This document shows, in pieces, positions 1 to 8,005 of a stretch of 48,693 bases of DNA. The translations under genes were made by a program, and so were the position numbers. How positions within the stretch are numbered: the first letter of the stretch is position 1; the number at the start of each line of letters is the position of its first letter. Source of the stretch: RUG708 sp050946535. GTDB taxonomy: Bacteria > Bacillota > Clostridia > Peptostreptococcales > Anaerovoracaceae. The stretch is taken from assembly GCA_050946535.1 (NCBI GenBank), contig JBMNUZ010000013.1:1-48693 (forward strand), read 5' to 3'. Under the pieces are notes generated by a model. It had not been told where the DNA came from. It made no database searches and saw nothing but the letters and a program-made list of their open reading frames with translations.

Positions 1-107
<107 letters not shown>

Positions 108-243
108 AATGGTATCTTAACCAGCCCTGAGGCTGTTTAAAATCTTGATTGACTCATTACAAACGCGTTGCGCTTGAATTACTTGTTTTTTTGAGAATTG
201 TACTTGGTTCCCTCACAATGAATCTTGACAATTAATTGTGATG

Positions 244-270
244 AGAGATTTGTACGTTTACAAAATCTCT
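244..270 (-). other. Hairpin in the 16S leader
   Basis: AGAGATTTGTA (244-254) pairs with TACaAAATCTCT (259-270): 11 bp with one bulged A and a 4-nt loop. A weaker inverted repeat, CACAAT/ATTGTG, lies beside it at 214-240. Both sit between the rRNA promoter and the 16S 5' end, where processing or antitermination signals are usual. The structure is visible; the role is inferred. Confidence 0.5.
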
Positions 271-319
271 GTACTATGAAGTTTTCAATGTTCGCGCTGT
301 CTCGTGTGACAGCTTTATT

Positions 320-348
320 ATGGTATCACCCGCCTGCGGCAGTGTCAA
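320..348 (-). promoter_or_regulatory. rRNA operon promoter (sigma-A type)
   Basis: On the minus strand a perfect -35 TTGACA (343-348) is followed by a 17-bp spacer and TACCAT (320-325). Transcription would start near 312, giving about 205 nt of leader before the 16S gene. Position and the consensus -35 fit an rRNA promoter. Confidence 0.75.
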
Positions 349-350
349 TG

Positions 351-693
351 ATTTTTTTCAAAAAACCGCTAAAAACTTTACGTACAAATAACAACCCCGC
401 CTTCCAGGCGAGCCGCCCGCCGGAGAGATCCTCCCCGATCTTTCTCCATAGGCCAGCCCGCCGTCGTGCGGGGTTCTGCCGCGGATGACGTCCGCCTTCA
501 CCGGTGGGATCGTCCTCCCGCCTCTGCCTGCAGGGTTGTCGGGTTTTCAGGAGATCCTGCGTCCTGCCGGGAAGGTGCCATCCTTATCACACGGTCTCAG
601 CCGGGAAGCCGGGACCGTACCTTGTCCGCGCGGAAGCCATTCATGCTGAAGTGCTGCCGGCGGCCTTATTTTAGTCGTATTTCAGTCGTTTTC
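351..693. other. Intergenic region without a recognisable gene
   Basis: No plausible gene lies here. Possible weak stem-loops downstream of the minus-strand surface-protein gene are CGCCT/AGGCG near 398-412, followed on the minus strand by a T-rich stretch, and CCCGC/GCGGG near 458-473. Neither is a convincing intrinsic terminator. The reading frames at 225-488 and 466-747 have no ribosome binding site or recognisable protein. Confidence 0.4.
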
Positions 694-2847
694 TTATTTA
701 TAGTATTCCCTGAAACGCATGAGGAACATCGCAGCCATGGCGCGTGATGCGGATCCCTGCGGCTGGATGGTGCCGTCCGGCATGCCGCTGATCAGGCCGA
801 TGCCGACGCCCCACTTGATCGGTTCGAGACTGTAGTCACGGATGGATCCCTGATCAGAGAAGCCGGAAATGTCTCCGGATGCACTGACGTCCATCTGCTT
901 GTAATTGGCATAACGGTAGAAGATGCTGATGAGGTCTTCACGGGTGATGTCCGCGTCCGGCGCGAAGAGGCCGTCACCGATGCCTTTGACGATACCGTTT
1001 TCCGACGCCCAGGTGATGGCATCCGAGTACCACTGGCCGGCCGGAACATCGGAGAAAGCGTTTGCCGCACTGACGGACGGCTGGCCTTCGAGGCGGTAGA
1101 GCAGCGTCACGATCATGGCACGTGTCGTGTTTGCGTCCGGGCTGAAGGTCGTGCTGCCGGTACCCATCATGAGGTTGTAGTGCATGCAGTAGCCGACCGC
1201 TTCGGAGAACCAGTCATCGTACGATACATCCTGCATGTTGGAGAGGTTTCCGGTGATCCGTCCGTCCTCGCCGACATAGATGCTGTAGATTCTGGTCTTT
1301 GAATTGCTGCCGTAGGCTGCAGTCGCCTGGATCACATGGCTGCCGGCCGACAGAGCCGGTGTCGTGTACGAATACGGGTACTGATCGCTCGAGTATACCT
1401 GCTGTCCGTCGAGATAGTAGGTCACGGTTTCTGCCGGATGGGTCGGCAGATAAGCGTAGGCGCTCAGGTTCAGCTGATTTCCAGTCGTGTTCAGGCGATT
1501 GAGATTGGTGTAATAGGATGAACTTCCGCTCGGCGAAATTGTCGCCTGCATGCTCACATTAGCACCAACGGCTGCCTTGTAGACACTGAGCAGTTCAGGA
1601 TTTGATGCAAATGAGAAGCTCTGCGATTGATAATCATTATCGAAATAGAATACCGCTTTCACCTGCGGATAGACTCTGTTCACATACGTGTAGAATTCGC
1701 GCATCATGTCGCTGGATGAAGCGAAACTCGTGCTGGTGAAACCGCACTCGCTGATCATGATCGGCTTGCGGTTGCCGTATGTATCGACGATATCCTTGAT
1801 GCGCATTATCGGATCAGTATACTGTCCGGTGAAGAAATATGCATCGTTCACGCTGCCCAGCGTGCCTTCCGTATACGATGCAACCCCGCTGTAAGAGGAC
1901 ATGCCGACCCAGTCTACGTATTCGTCGCCTGGATAGAAATCCTGATCATCGTATACCCAGTTCGAGAGATCGTTCGGCGAGAAAACCATTGCGCAGTTCG
2001 GCGCGATCTGATGTGTCATATCGGCAACGTGGCGGAACGCCGCTTTGAACGACTCGCAGTAAGCGGCTTTGGCCGATGCGTCGCTGGTAGGAAGATCGGT
2101 GAACACGTTGACCTCGGCGCCGAACCGGAGGAGAATCTTCTGATTCCTTTCTTTGAGGAACTCCAGATCGCTGCGGATCAGGTCATCGTACCCGCCGGAC
2201 GCCACCGTGTCGAGAGTATCCTTCGTTTCACTGTCGAAATTCCAGGCGACTTCCATTATTTCACCATTGTTTTTATCAAACTCGGTTTCATAGTTTCTTA
2301 TCGACTCACTCGGCATCCGCACGTAGAGCAGCCTCGAGCTGGCATAGCCGTTCTGCCATTCGCCGCACGTGCCGACGTACGTCCCCGCCTTCGGTTCGTT
2401 GATCGCACCGTAATAAATCGAATCGTCCGGGTTGTTCGTCTCCGTGTAGACGTCGAACGCCCCCTGATCGACCGCCATCAGCGCTTTAAGTCCCTTGATG
2501 GAATCGCTGTAGTCCCGGCCGTTGGCGTTCAGCCATTCATAGCACCACAGCGAACGCTGGTACATATCCAATGCCTCGGCGTACATTCCTTTATTTTCGT
2601 ACGCTTTGCCGCACACCTGCGTCGGATACGCCACCTGTTCGTATTCGGAGGCCGTGGAAGGATGCGGGCGGACGCTGGTAACCAGCTCATTCACGACGGA
2701 AATGATCTCGTCGTAATTATTCGTGTCCTTGACGGCCTGCCACTTCGACTGCCACGCCCAGTACGGATCGGATGCGGCGCTGACGACCGGCGTCATAGAG
2801 ACGACCATTATCAGCGCGCATAGTACAGCAATTAGTCTTTTTTTCAT
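694..2847 (-). CDS. Secreted GH26-like glycoside hydrolase with three SLH domains
   Basis: A surface enzyme of about 717 residues. A signal peptide (MKKRLIAVL start, cleavage near VVSA at 21-24) is followed by a helical TPR-like stretch (about 45-110). A GH26-like (beta-mannanase clan) TIM barrel spans about 150-430. LLRFGAEVN supplies the likely acid/base Glu245, YPGDEYVDWVGMSSYS is a family landmark, and KPIMISECGF supplies the likely nucleophile Glu367. Next comes a short Ig-like segment (about 465-526) and three S-layer homology repeats (about 540-717), which would anchor the protein to secondary cell-wall polymer. I chose the ATG at 2845-2847 because GGAGAG lies about 6 nt upstream and the signal peptide starts there. 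The gene is monocistronic. The substrate is not proven; a hemicellulose or host glycan is a guess from the family. Confidence 0.8.
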   Translation of the reverse strand: MKKRLIAVLCALIMVVSMTPVVSAASDPYWAWQSKWQAVKDTNNYDEIISVVNELVTSVRPHPSTASEYEQVAYPTQVCGKAYENKGMYAEALDMYQRSLWCYEWLNANGRDYSDSIKGLKALMAVDQGAFDVYTETNNPDDSIYYGAINEPKAGTYVGTCGEWQNGYASSRLLYVRMPSESIRNYETEFDKNNGEIMEVAWNFDSETKDTLDTVASGGYDDLIRSDLEFLKERNQKILLRFGAEVNVFTDLPTSDASAKAAYCESFKAAFRHVADMTHQIAPNCAMVFSPNDLSNWVYDDQDFYPGDEYVDWVGMSSYSGVASYTEGTLGSVNDAYFFTGQYTDPIMRIKDIVDTYGNRKPIMISECGFTSTSFASSSDMMREFYTYVNRVYPQVKAVFYFDNDYQSQSFSFASNPELLSVYKAAVGANVSMQATISPSGSSSYYTNLNRLNTTGNQLNLSAYAYLPTHPAETVTYYLDGQQVYSSDQYPYSYTTPALSAGSHVIQATAAYGSNSKTRIYSIYVGEDGRITGNLSNMQDVSYDDWFSEAVGYCMHYNLMMGTGSTTFSPDANTTRAMIVTLLYRLEGQPSVSAANAFSDVPAGQWYSDAITWASENGIVKGIGDGLFAPDADITREDLISIFYRYANYKQMDVSASGDISGFSDQGSIRDYSLEPIKWGVGIGLISGMPDGTIQPQGSASRAMAAMFLMRFREYYK

Positions 2848-2871
2848 GAAGCACTCTCCTCTCAAAAAAAA

Positions 2872-2897
2872 TTCCAGAAAATTTGGCTTTTCTGGAA
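2872..2897 (-). promoter_or_regulatory. 5'-terminal hairpin / operator-like dyad of the surface-protein gene
   Basis: A perfect 10-bp inverted repeat, TTCCAGAAAA / TTTTCTGGAA, with a 6-nt centre. On the minus strand eight T residues follow it directly, and then the ribosome binding site. Because the start of transcription is predicted near 2894, most of the stem would be the 5' end of the mRNA. It could stabilise the mRNA, act as an attenuator, or be an operator. Confidence 0.5.
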
Positions 2898-2900
2898 ATA

Positions 2901-2930
2901 ATTATACCATATTTCATTACCAGATATGGT
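2901..2930 (-). promoter_or_regulatory. Extended -10 promoter with overlapping dyad
   Basis: The minus strand carries TGGTATAAT (2901-2909), a consensus extended -10 element; no good -35 is visible. A perfect 7-bp dyad, ACCATAT-N11-ATATGGT (2906-2930), overlaps it and covers the -35 side, as a repressor or activator site would. Confidence 0.6.
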
Positions 2931-2969
2931 TTGTATTTGCTGATGTTGTAAATTTTCCCTTTTAGACAG

Positions 2970-3008
2970 TAAAAAAAAAAAGCCCCGGAAAACAATTTCC
3001 TGAGGCTT
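2970..3008 (-). terminator. Intrinsic terminator of the hisA-like gene
   Basis: On the minus strand AGCCTCAGGAAA pairs with TTTTCCGGGGCT (2981-3008, one mismatch and G-U pairs), followed by 10-11 T residues. It lies 31 nt after the stop of the gene at 3040-3837 and upstream of the surface-protein promoter, so it separates the two units. Confidence 0.9.
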
Positions 3009-3039
3009 CGGGCCGGCTGCTTCCCGGAGGAACGGCATG

Positions 3040-3837
3040 TCAGGCCGTCGGGTCGTCGGCAGCGGCGCAGAATCCCGCCACTTCCCTGAAAGACATGCTG
3101 CCGCCGAATATATCAAGCGCGCTCCCGATCGTGACGTCCAGCCGGCCTCTCCCGGCGCGTTTCAGCGTTTCCAGATCGCTCATCTGCGATACACCGCCCG
3201 CGTATGTCACCGGGATGCCGTGGTATTCCCCGAGCAGTGCGGCCAGTTTCGCGTCTACACCGGCCTTCTTTCCTTCCACGTCGACAGCGTGGATCAGAAA
3301 TTCGCTGCAATGCTCTGCAAGAGCCTCGAGCTCTTCAACTGTAACTTCTACATCTGTAAACTTCTGCCATCTGTCGGTTACTATATAGTAGGTATCTCCC
3401 TTCGCCCTGCAGCTCAGATCCAGAACGAGATGATCCTTTCCCACCGCTGACTTCAGCTTTTCGAGCCGTTCGTAATCTATCTGTCCGTCTCTGAAGACAT
3501 AAGACGTGACTATGACGTGCGATGCTCCCATGCGTATAAAGTCTGCGGCATTGTCTGCGGTTATTCCGCCGCCGATCTGCATGCCGCCGGGATAAGCGCC
3601 GAGCGCATCCCTCGCCTGTGCTATATCGGCTCTGTACTCGGGTGTTCCTGCTTTATTCAGCATTATTATATGGCCGCCTTTTAATCCGTACTTTCTGTAC
3701 AGCGATGCGTAATATGCTCCCCCGCGTTCGGAAACGAAATTTTCGCTTACGCTTCCTTTCTTCTCGTCAAGGCTGCCGCCTACGATCTGTTTGACTTTTC
3801 CGTCGTGTATATCAATACAAGGTCTGAAATTCATCAT
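3040..3837 (-). CDS. hisA: HisA-like phosphoribosylformimino-AICAR-P isomerase, eukaryotic type
   Basis: A 265-residue TIM barrel. The N-terminus FRPCIDIHDGKVKQIVGG contains the first catalytic-type Asp and closely resembles fungal/plant HIS6 rather than the usual bacterial HisA. IHAVDVEGKKAG carries the second catalytic-type Asp region, and QIGGGI and TYAGGVS are the two phosphate-binding motifs. In histidine synthesis this enzyme isomerises ProFAR to PRFAR. No other his gene lies in the window, so its pathway role rests on family resemblance. AGGAG precedes a double ATG (ATGATG); I used the first, 5 nt from the ribosome binding site. A strong terminator follows. Confidence 0.85.
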   Translation of the reverse strand: MMNFRPCIDIHDGKVKQIVGGSLDEKKGSVSENFVSERGGAYYASLYRKYGLKGGHIIMLNKAGTPEYRADIAQARDALGAYPGGMQIGGGITADNAADFIRMGASHVIVTSYVFRDGQIDYERLEKLKSAVGKDHLVLDLSCRAKGDTYYIVTDRWQKFTDVEVTVEELEALAEHCSEFLIHAVDVEGKKAGVDAKLAALLGEYHGIPVTYAGGVSQMSDLETLKRAGRGRLDVTIGSALDIFGGSMSFREVAGFCAAADDPTA

Positions 3838-4370
3838 CGATTCTCCTCTGAAAGATTTTCCGCAGCCGTACCATTCCTGCGGGACTGACCGGTGCCGCCC
3901 TGCCGGCAGCCAGCCCTCATAACTTAAGTACCCTCAAATAAATCGTTTACGCTGCATCCGTGCAGCCGCGCAATCGCGCATCCACATACCTGGCAGCCGC
4001 GCACACGCACACCCGCGATTTTATATGAGAGATAACAGTGCTCTTTACAACGCATATCCGCGATTTATAACTCTGCATGCCGCGCGTGTCCAGATATATT
4101 TCACTCCGCTGATGTGCAGGATCCGGCTGCGAGATCGTTCCCGCTCATGTCCGTCCTGATTTCCCCAGCCGCCGGATAAGCAGCGACAGCTTAGATTCAT
4201 GCCGCGCGCGTCCATACGGCTCTGCTCTTCAGCTTTCTGTTACTTTATTTTAATGTCAGCATCCGGGCTTTTCAAGCCGCAGCACACGCAGATATAAGAT
4301 CTGTCTATCAGCAGATATAGACAAATTATTTATCTCAAATCGTCACAGATGAAATTTTTCAGGTTATATA
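3838..4370. other. Long intergenic region between divergent units, no gene seen
   Basis: About 530 bp between hisA and the methionine synthase promoter. No reading frame has both a ribosome binding site and a recognisable product. CCGCGATTT occurs twice (about 4013 and 4057), the 9-mer GCAGATATA occurs twice near 4290-4320, and a dyad TGTCTAT-N8-ATAGACA (about 4301-4322) lies some 50 bp before the -10 of the metH unit and could be an operator. I looked for SAM and cobalamin riboswitch signatures here and in the leader and did not find the conserved cores. Confidence 0.4.
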
Positions 4371-4379
4371 TGTTAGAAT
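4371..4379 (+). promoter_or_regulatory. Extended -10 promoter of the methionine synthase operon
   Basis: TGTTAGAAT is an extended -10 element (TGn before TAGAAT at 4374-4379). The -35 region is weak. Transcription from about 4386 would give a leader of about 130 nt. Confidence 0.45.
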
Positions 4380-4461
4380 ATTTATTCAAGAAAAAATCTG
4401 TTCAGGAAAAAAGTATGCGGGCAAGCGCACATCCGCCCGCACTACGTTCTGAAATCTGAAA

Positions 4462-4516
4462 GGAGGACGCCGCTTACCACTGTCACACGACTGATGGTTT
4501 ACGCGGACAACACTTT
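4462..4516 (+). promoter_or_regulatory. Distant Shine-Dalgarno with intervening hairpin
   Basis: A strong AAAGGAGG ends at 4466, but the first in-frame ATG is at 4517, 50 nt away, and no ATG, GTG or TTG lies in frame between. The intervening RNA can fold as CCGC/GCGG (4470-4473 with 4503-4506), ACCA/TGGT (4476-4479 with 4495-4498) and GTC/GAC (4482-4484 with 4489-4491), which would bring the ribosome binding site close to the ATG. An ATG at 4494 opens an 8-codon frame whose TGA overlaps the gene start (ATGA). The role is inferred. Confidence 0.4.
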
Positions 4517-5275
4517 ATGAAGCAATACAGCGTAAAGGTCAACCGGCAGGAAGCTCTGCGCTACCTCGGATTCCACGGCAGCGCACCGGACAGCACCGTC
4601 GAAAGGCAGCTCGACAATGCTGTTTCCACGCTCGAAAAGATTTCAGAGCCTTCATATATATACAGAGAAACGGAAACAGAGATCATTTCTGCGGCAGAAG
4701 CCGCCGAAGAAATAGGATCGTCCCGGCTGCCAGCCAATCCGACCGCATCCGGCGAAACTGAAGACCGCGCGGTCAGGCTGAAAGGGACTTCAGTCATTCT
4801 CACGGGCCACAGCGCCGTAACCATGCTCTCAGAATGTTCACGCTGCATAATGATGGCTGTCACGATAGGCAGGCAGGTCGATGCGGCGATCCGCAGAGCA
4901 CAGGTCACAGACATGTCCGGCGCCGTAATCCTCGACAGCTGTGCGAGCAGTGCGGTCGAGAGCATCTGCGACCAGCTTCAGAACGATCTTGAGCGCGAAT
5001 ATTTGGAACGCGGCCTTTACCTCACAGACAGGTTCAGCCCGGGCTACGGCGATCTGCCGATAGACCTGCAGCCGGTGATATGCCGCGCGCTCTCGGCCGA
5101 AAAGACGATCGGACTCACGATAACAGGCGGCATGCTCATGATGCCGACGAAATCGGTGACGGCATTCATCGGGATTTCGGACAGGCCACAGCCGAAACGG
5201 CTCACCGGATGTGCAAACTGTTCCATGAAAAAATACTGCAGATACAGAAAGGCAGGTGTTACCTGTGCCAGCTGA
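4517..5275 (+). CDS. Free-standing methionine synthase reactivation-domain protein
   Basis: A 252-residue protein matching the C-terminal activation domain of cobalamin-dependent methionine synthase. The hallmark RFSPGYGDLPIDLQ (about 173-186) is the AdoMet-binding region, and GLTITGGMLMMPTKSVTAFI follows. In MetH this domain uses AdoMet and an electron donor to remethylate oxidised cob(II)alamin. A Cys-rich tail (GCANCSMKKYC) is seen in many stand-alone versions. It overlaps the next gene by 20 nt, and that gene encodes a MetH lacking exactly this domain, so the two should work together. The start at ATG 4517 is the first start codon in frame; the nearest strong ribosome binding site is unusually far upstream. 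Confidence 0.88.
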   Translation: MKQYSVKVNRQEALRYLGFHGSAPDSTVERQLDNAVSTLEKISEPSYIYRETETEIISAAEAAEEIGSSRLPANPTASGETEDRAVRLKGTSVILTGHSAVTMLSECSRCIMMAVTIGRQVDAAIRRAQVTDMSGAVILDSCASSAVESICDQLQNDLEREYLERGLYLTDRFSPGYGDLPIDLQPVICRALSAEKTIGLTITGGMLMMPTKSVTAFIGISDRPQPKRLTGCANCSMKKYCRYRKAGVTCAS

Positions 5276-7793
5276 AAATACACAAGTCAATGCAAATGAG
5301 GGAAAAAGCGGAGCATTCGTACGCTCCGGACGCCACAGCGATTTTATGGAGAAGCTGCTCAGCAAAGATTTCGTCTTCCTCGACGGAGCCATGGGAACGA
5401 TGCTGCAGGCAGCAGGACTCAGGCTCGGCGAAAGGCCCGAGGTGCTGAGCATCACGCATCCTGAAATCGTCAGAGATATACATATGAAATATATCGGCAG
5501 CGGCAGCGATATCATCTACGCAAACACATTTGGTGCAAACGCTCACAAGCTGGCCGGCACAGGTTACAGTGTGAACGAAGTCATTTCCGCATCGGTGGCA
5601 TGCGCGCGTGACGCCGCCGGGAATGCTCCCGATGGAAGAAAGGTGTACACGGCTCTCGATATCGGGCCGATCGGCGAAATGCTGGAGCCGTACGGAACCC
5701 TGAGTTTCGAGAGTGCTTACGATCTGTACAAAGAAATGGTGACTGCAGGCGTCAGCGCAGGCGCCGAAATCATAGTATTTGAAACGATGACGGATCTGTA
5801 CGAGGTCAGGGCCGGCGTGCTGGCAGCCCTCGAAAACAGCGACCTGCCGGTCTTCGTGACGATGACGTTCGAAAAAAGCGGCCGTTCGTTCACCGGCTCA
5901 TGCGTCGAATCTATGGCTTGCACGCTCGAAGCCCTCGGCGTAGACGCGATAGGTATTAACTGTTCGCTCGGACCTTCAGAGATCTACCCTCTCGCCGAGC
6001 GTCTTTCCGCAGCCACATCTCTGCCGCTGATAATCAAGGCTAACGCCGGGCTGCCCGATCCGCAGACCGGAGAGTACAACATCAAAGCAGGGGAATTTGC
6101 TGATACAATGACAGACTACATAAAGCTGGGCATAAGATTCGTCGGTGGATGCTGCGGCACTGACCCGGAATATATCAGACTTATAGTCGACCGCTATAAA
6201 GGGCGCAGCGCAGTGCGTTCACGCCAGGTCAGGAAAGCCAGCAGAATCTGCACGCCTACGCAGGTCGTCGAAATCGACCGTGTCCGCGTAATAGGCGAAC
6301 GCATCAATCCTACCGGCAAGAAACGCTTCAAACAGGCGCTCCGCGAAAACGACCTCAATTACGTGCTCAACCAGGGGATCCAGCAGATGGAGGCCGGAGC
6401 CGACATACTCGACGTCAATGTAGGGCTGCCGGGCATCGACGAGCCCGATATGATGGTCCGCGTTGTCAAGGCGCTCCAGTCCGTCGTAGATATCCCTCTG
6501 CAGCTCGATTCTTCGAACGACGAAGCTGTCGAGCGCGGTCTCAGGGTCTGCAACGGCAAGCCGATCGTAAATTCGGTAAACGGCGATCCCGAAGTTCTTC
6601 ACAGGCGCCTGCCGGTCATAAAAAAATACGGAGCAGCCGTGCTCGGTCTCGCTCTCGATGAGAACGGAATACCAGAAACCGCCGAAGACCGTTTCAAAAT
6701 AGCCGTCAGGATCATCGACACGGCCCTCAGCTACGGAATCCCGAAAGAAGACATATTCATAGACTGCCTGACTCTCACAGTCTCAGCGCAGCAGGCGCAG
6801 GCAGTCGAAACTCTGAAGGCCATCACGATGGTGAAGCGGCAGCTCGGAGCACACACCGTACTCGGCGTCTCGAACATCTCGTTCGGGCTTCCCTACAGGG
6901 AGCTGATCAACTACACATTCCTCACGATGGCACTTGATCACGGACTCGATCTGCCGATCATCAATCCCAATGTCGAAACCATGATGAACGCGGTAAGAGC
7001 TTTCAACGTTCTCGCAGGCGCCGACAAGGACAGCTCCGCATATATAGAAAAATATGCGGATTATCAGCCTCCCGAAAAGGCAGCACCTAAAACAGCTGAA
7101 AATTCGGAAAAGCCGGCATCGTCATCCCCTGGCGGCACCGCTGGAGAAGCCGGTGTCATCGTGCCGGATGACGGGACGGATCTCTTCCACGCAATCGACA
7201 CCGGGCTCAAGGAGGAAACCGCAGCACGCGTCAGCGAACTGCTCGCAAGCCACGAAGAAATGGAGATCGTAAACCAGTACCTGATCCCGGCTCTCGACCT
7301 CGTGGGATACCGTTTCGAAAAAGGAATTATCTTCCTGCCTCAGCTCCTCAATTCCGCCGCTGCAGCCAGCGAGGGATTCGAAGTGATAAAGACACGCCTT
7401 GCGAAACACGGAAACGCCGGTGTATCAAAAGGAAAAATAGTGCTTGCCACCGTAAAGGGCGACATACACGACATCGGAAAAAACATAGTGAAAATCATAC
7501 TCGAAAATTACGGATATCAAGTCATCGACCTCGGCCGCGACGTGCCGCCGGAAAAAGTAGTCGAAACAGCTGTAAAGGAAGACGTCAGGCTCGTCGGCCT
7601 GTCGGCGCTCATGACCACCACGCTCGACAGCATGCAGGAAACCATAAGGCAGATCCGGGAGAGCGGGCACGAATGCAGAATCATGGTCGGCGGCGCTGTG
7701 CTCACCGCCGATTACGCAGAAAAAATCGGGGCCGACTATTACGCCGCAGACGCAAAGGCATCTGCTGATATAGCAAAAGAAGTTCTCGGATAA
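5256..7793 (+). CDS. metH: Cobalamin-dependent methionine synthase without activation domain
   Basis: 845 residues. It transfers methyl from 5-methyl-THF to homocysteine through cobalamin. The homocysteine-methyltransferase barrel (about 38-315) carries the zinc ligands Cys236 (GINCSLGP) and Cys299-Cys300 (GGCCG). The pterin-binding barrel (about 340-590) starts at VIGERINPTG. A Pro/Ala/Ser linker of about 35 residues (605-640) precedes the helical cap (about 645-715) and the B12 domain, with GDIHDIGKN (lower axial ligand His738). The protein ends after the B12 domain, while classical MetH is about 1,200 residues; the missing reactivation domain is supplied by the upstream gene. The start is GTG at 5256 with AAAGG just upstream; the next ATG (5346) lacks a ribosome binding site and would cut close to the barrel. 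Confidence 0.95.
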   Translation: MLPVPAENTQVNANEGKSGAFVRSGRHSDFMEKLLSKDFVFLDGAMGTMLQAAGLRLGERPEVLSITHPEIVRDIHMKYIGSGSDIIYANTFGANAHKLAGTGYSVNEVISASVACARDAAGNAPDGRKVYTALDIGPIGEMLEPYGTLSFESAYDLYKEMVTAGVSAGAEIIVFETMTDLYEVRAGVLAALENSDLPVFVTMTFEKSGRSFTGSCVESMACTLEALGVDAIGINCSLGPSEIYPLAERLSAATSLPLIIKANAGLPDPQTGEYNIKAGEFADTMTDYIKLGIRFVGGCCGTDPEYIRLIVDRYKGRSAVRSRQVRKASRICTPTQVVEIDRVRVIGERINPTGKKRFKQALRENDLNYVLNQGIQQMEAGADILDVNVGLPGIDEPDMMVRVVKALQSVVDIPLQLDSSNDEAVERGLRVCNGKPIVNSVNGDPEVLHRRLPVIKKYGAAVLGLALDENGIPETAEDRFKIAVRIIDTALSYGIPKEDIFIDCLTLTVSAQQAQAVETLKAITMVKRQLGAHTVLGVSNISFGLPYRELINYTFLTMALDHGLDLPIINPNVETMMNAVRAFNVLAGADKDSSAYIEKYADYQPPEKAAPKTAENSEKPASSSPGGTAGEAGVIVPDDGTDLFHAIDTGLKEETAARVSELLASHEEMEIVNQYLIPALDLVGYRFEKGIIFLPQLLNSAAAASEGFEVIKTRLAKHGNAGVSKGKIVLATVKGDIHDIGKNIVKIILENYGYQVIDLGRDVPPEKVVETAVKEDVRLVGLSALMTTTLDSMQETIRQIRESGHECRIMVGGAVLTADYAEKIGADYYAADAKASADIAKEVLG

Positions 7794-7833
7794 AAACCTC
7801 ATGAGCAGTAATAACTGAGTATAAAGCATTATA

Positions 7834-7872
7834 CGCGGCCGGTCCGCTTTATCGCGGACCGGCCGCGTTCTT
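7834..7872 (+). terminator. Terminator of the metH operon
   Basis: A perfect 14-bp stem, CGCGGCCGGTCCGC / GCGGACCGGCCGCG (7834-7867, loop TTTATC), is followed by TTCTTCT. It lies 40 nt past the metH stop. Confidence 0.85.
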
Positions 7873-7941
7873 CTGCATGAACGGATCCCGCGTATCTGCA
7901 AACCGATTCCTCATATCTGTATATCTGCAGACCGGCTACAC

Positions 7942-7979
7942 GAAAAAAGCGCTGCCCGGATCAAACCGTGCAGCGCTTT
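7942..7979 (-). terminator. Terminator of the GAPDH gene
   Basis: On the minus strand AAAGCGCTG pairs with CAGCGCTTT (7946-7979), followed by a run of T residues. It lies about 27 nt past the gap stop and faces the metH terminator. Confidence 0.85.
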
Positions 7980-8005
7980 GCATTGCGCACATTTCCTGCT
8001 ATTTA

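Noticed and set aside
227..255. TTGACAATTAATTG on the plus strand, resembling the start of a trp/tac promoter.
   Set aside because: No good -10 follows at 16-18 bp and no gene is read from it; it lies within the rRNA leader, so the match is by chance.
2011..2823. Long plus-strand reading frames opposite real genes (2011-2823, 10155-11093, 13072-13926, 42152-43027 and others).
   Set aside because: They lie antisense to genes with clear family motifs, lack ribosome binding sites and have no recognisable domains; they are shadow frames from codon bias on the other strand.
4380..4516. Possible cobalamin or SAM riboswitch before the methionine synthase genes.
   Set aside because: CCACTG near 4477 recalls part of a B12 element, but the B12 box and other conserved segments are missing, and no SAM-I core is present.
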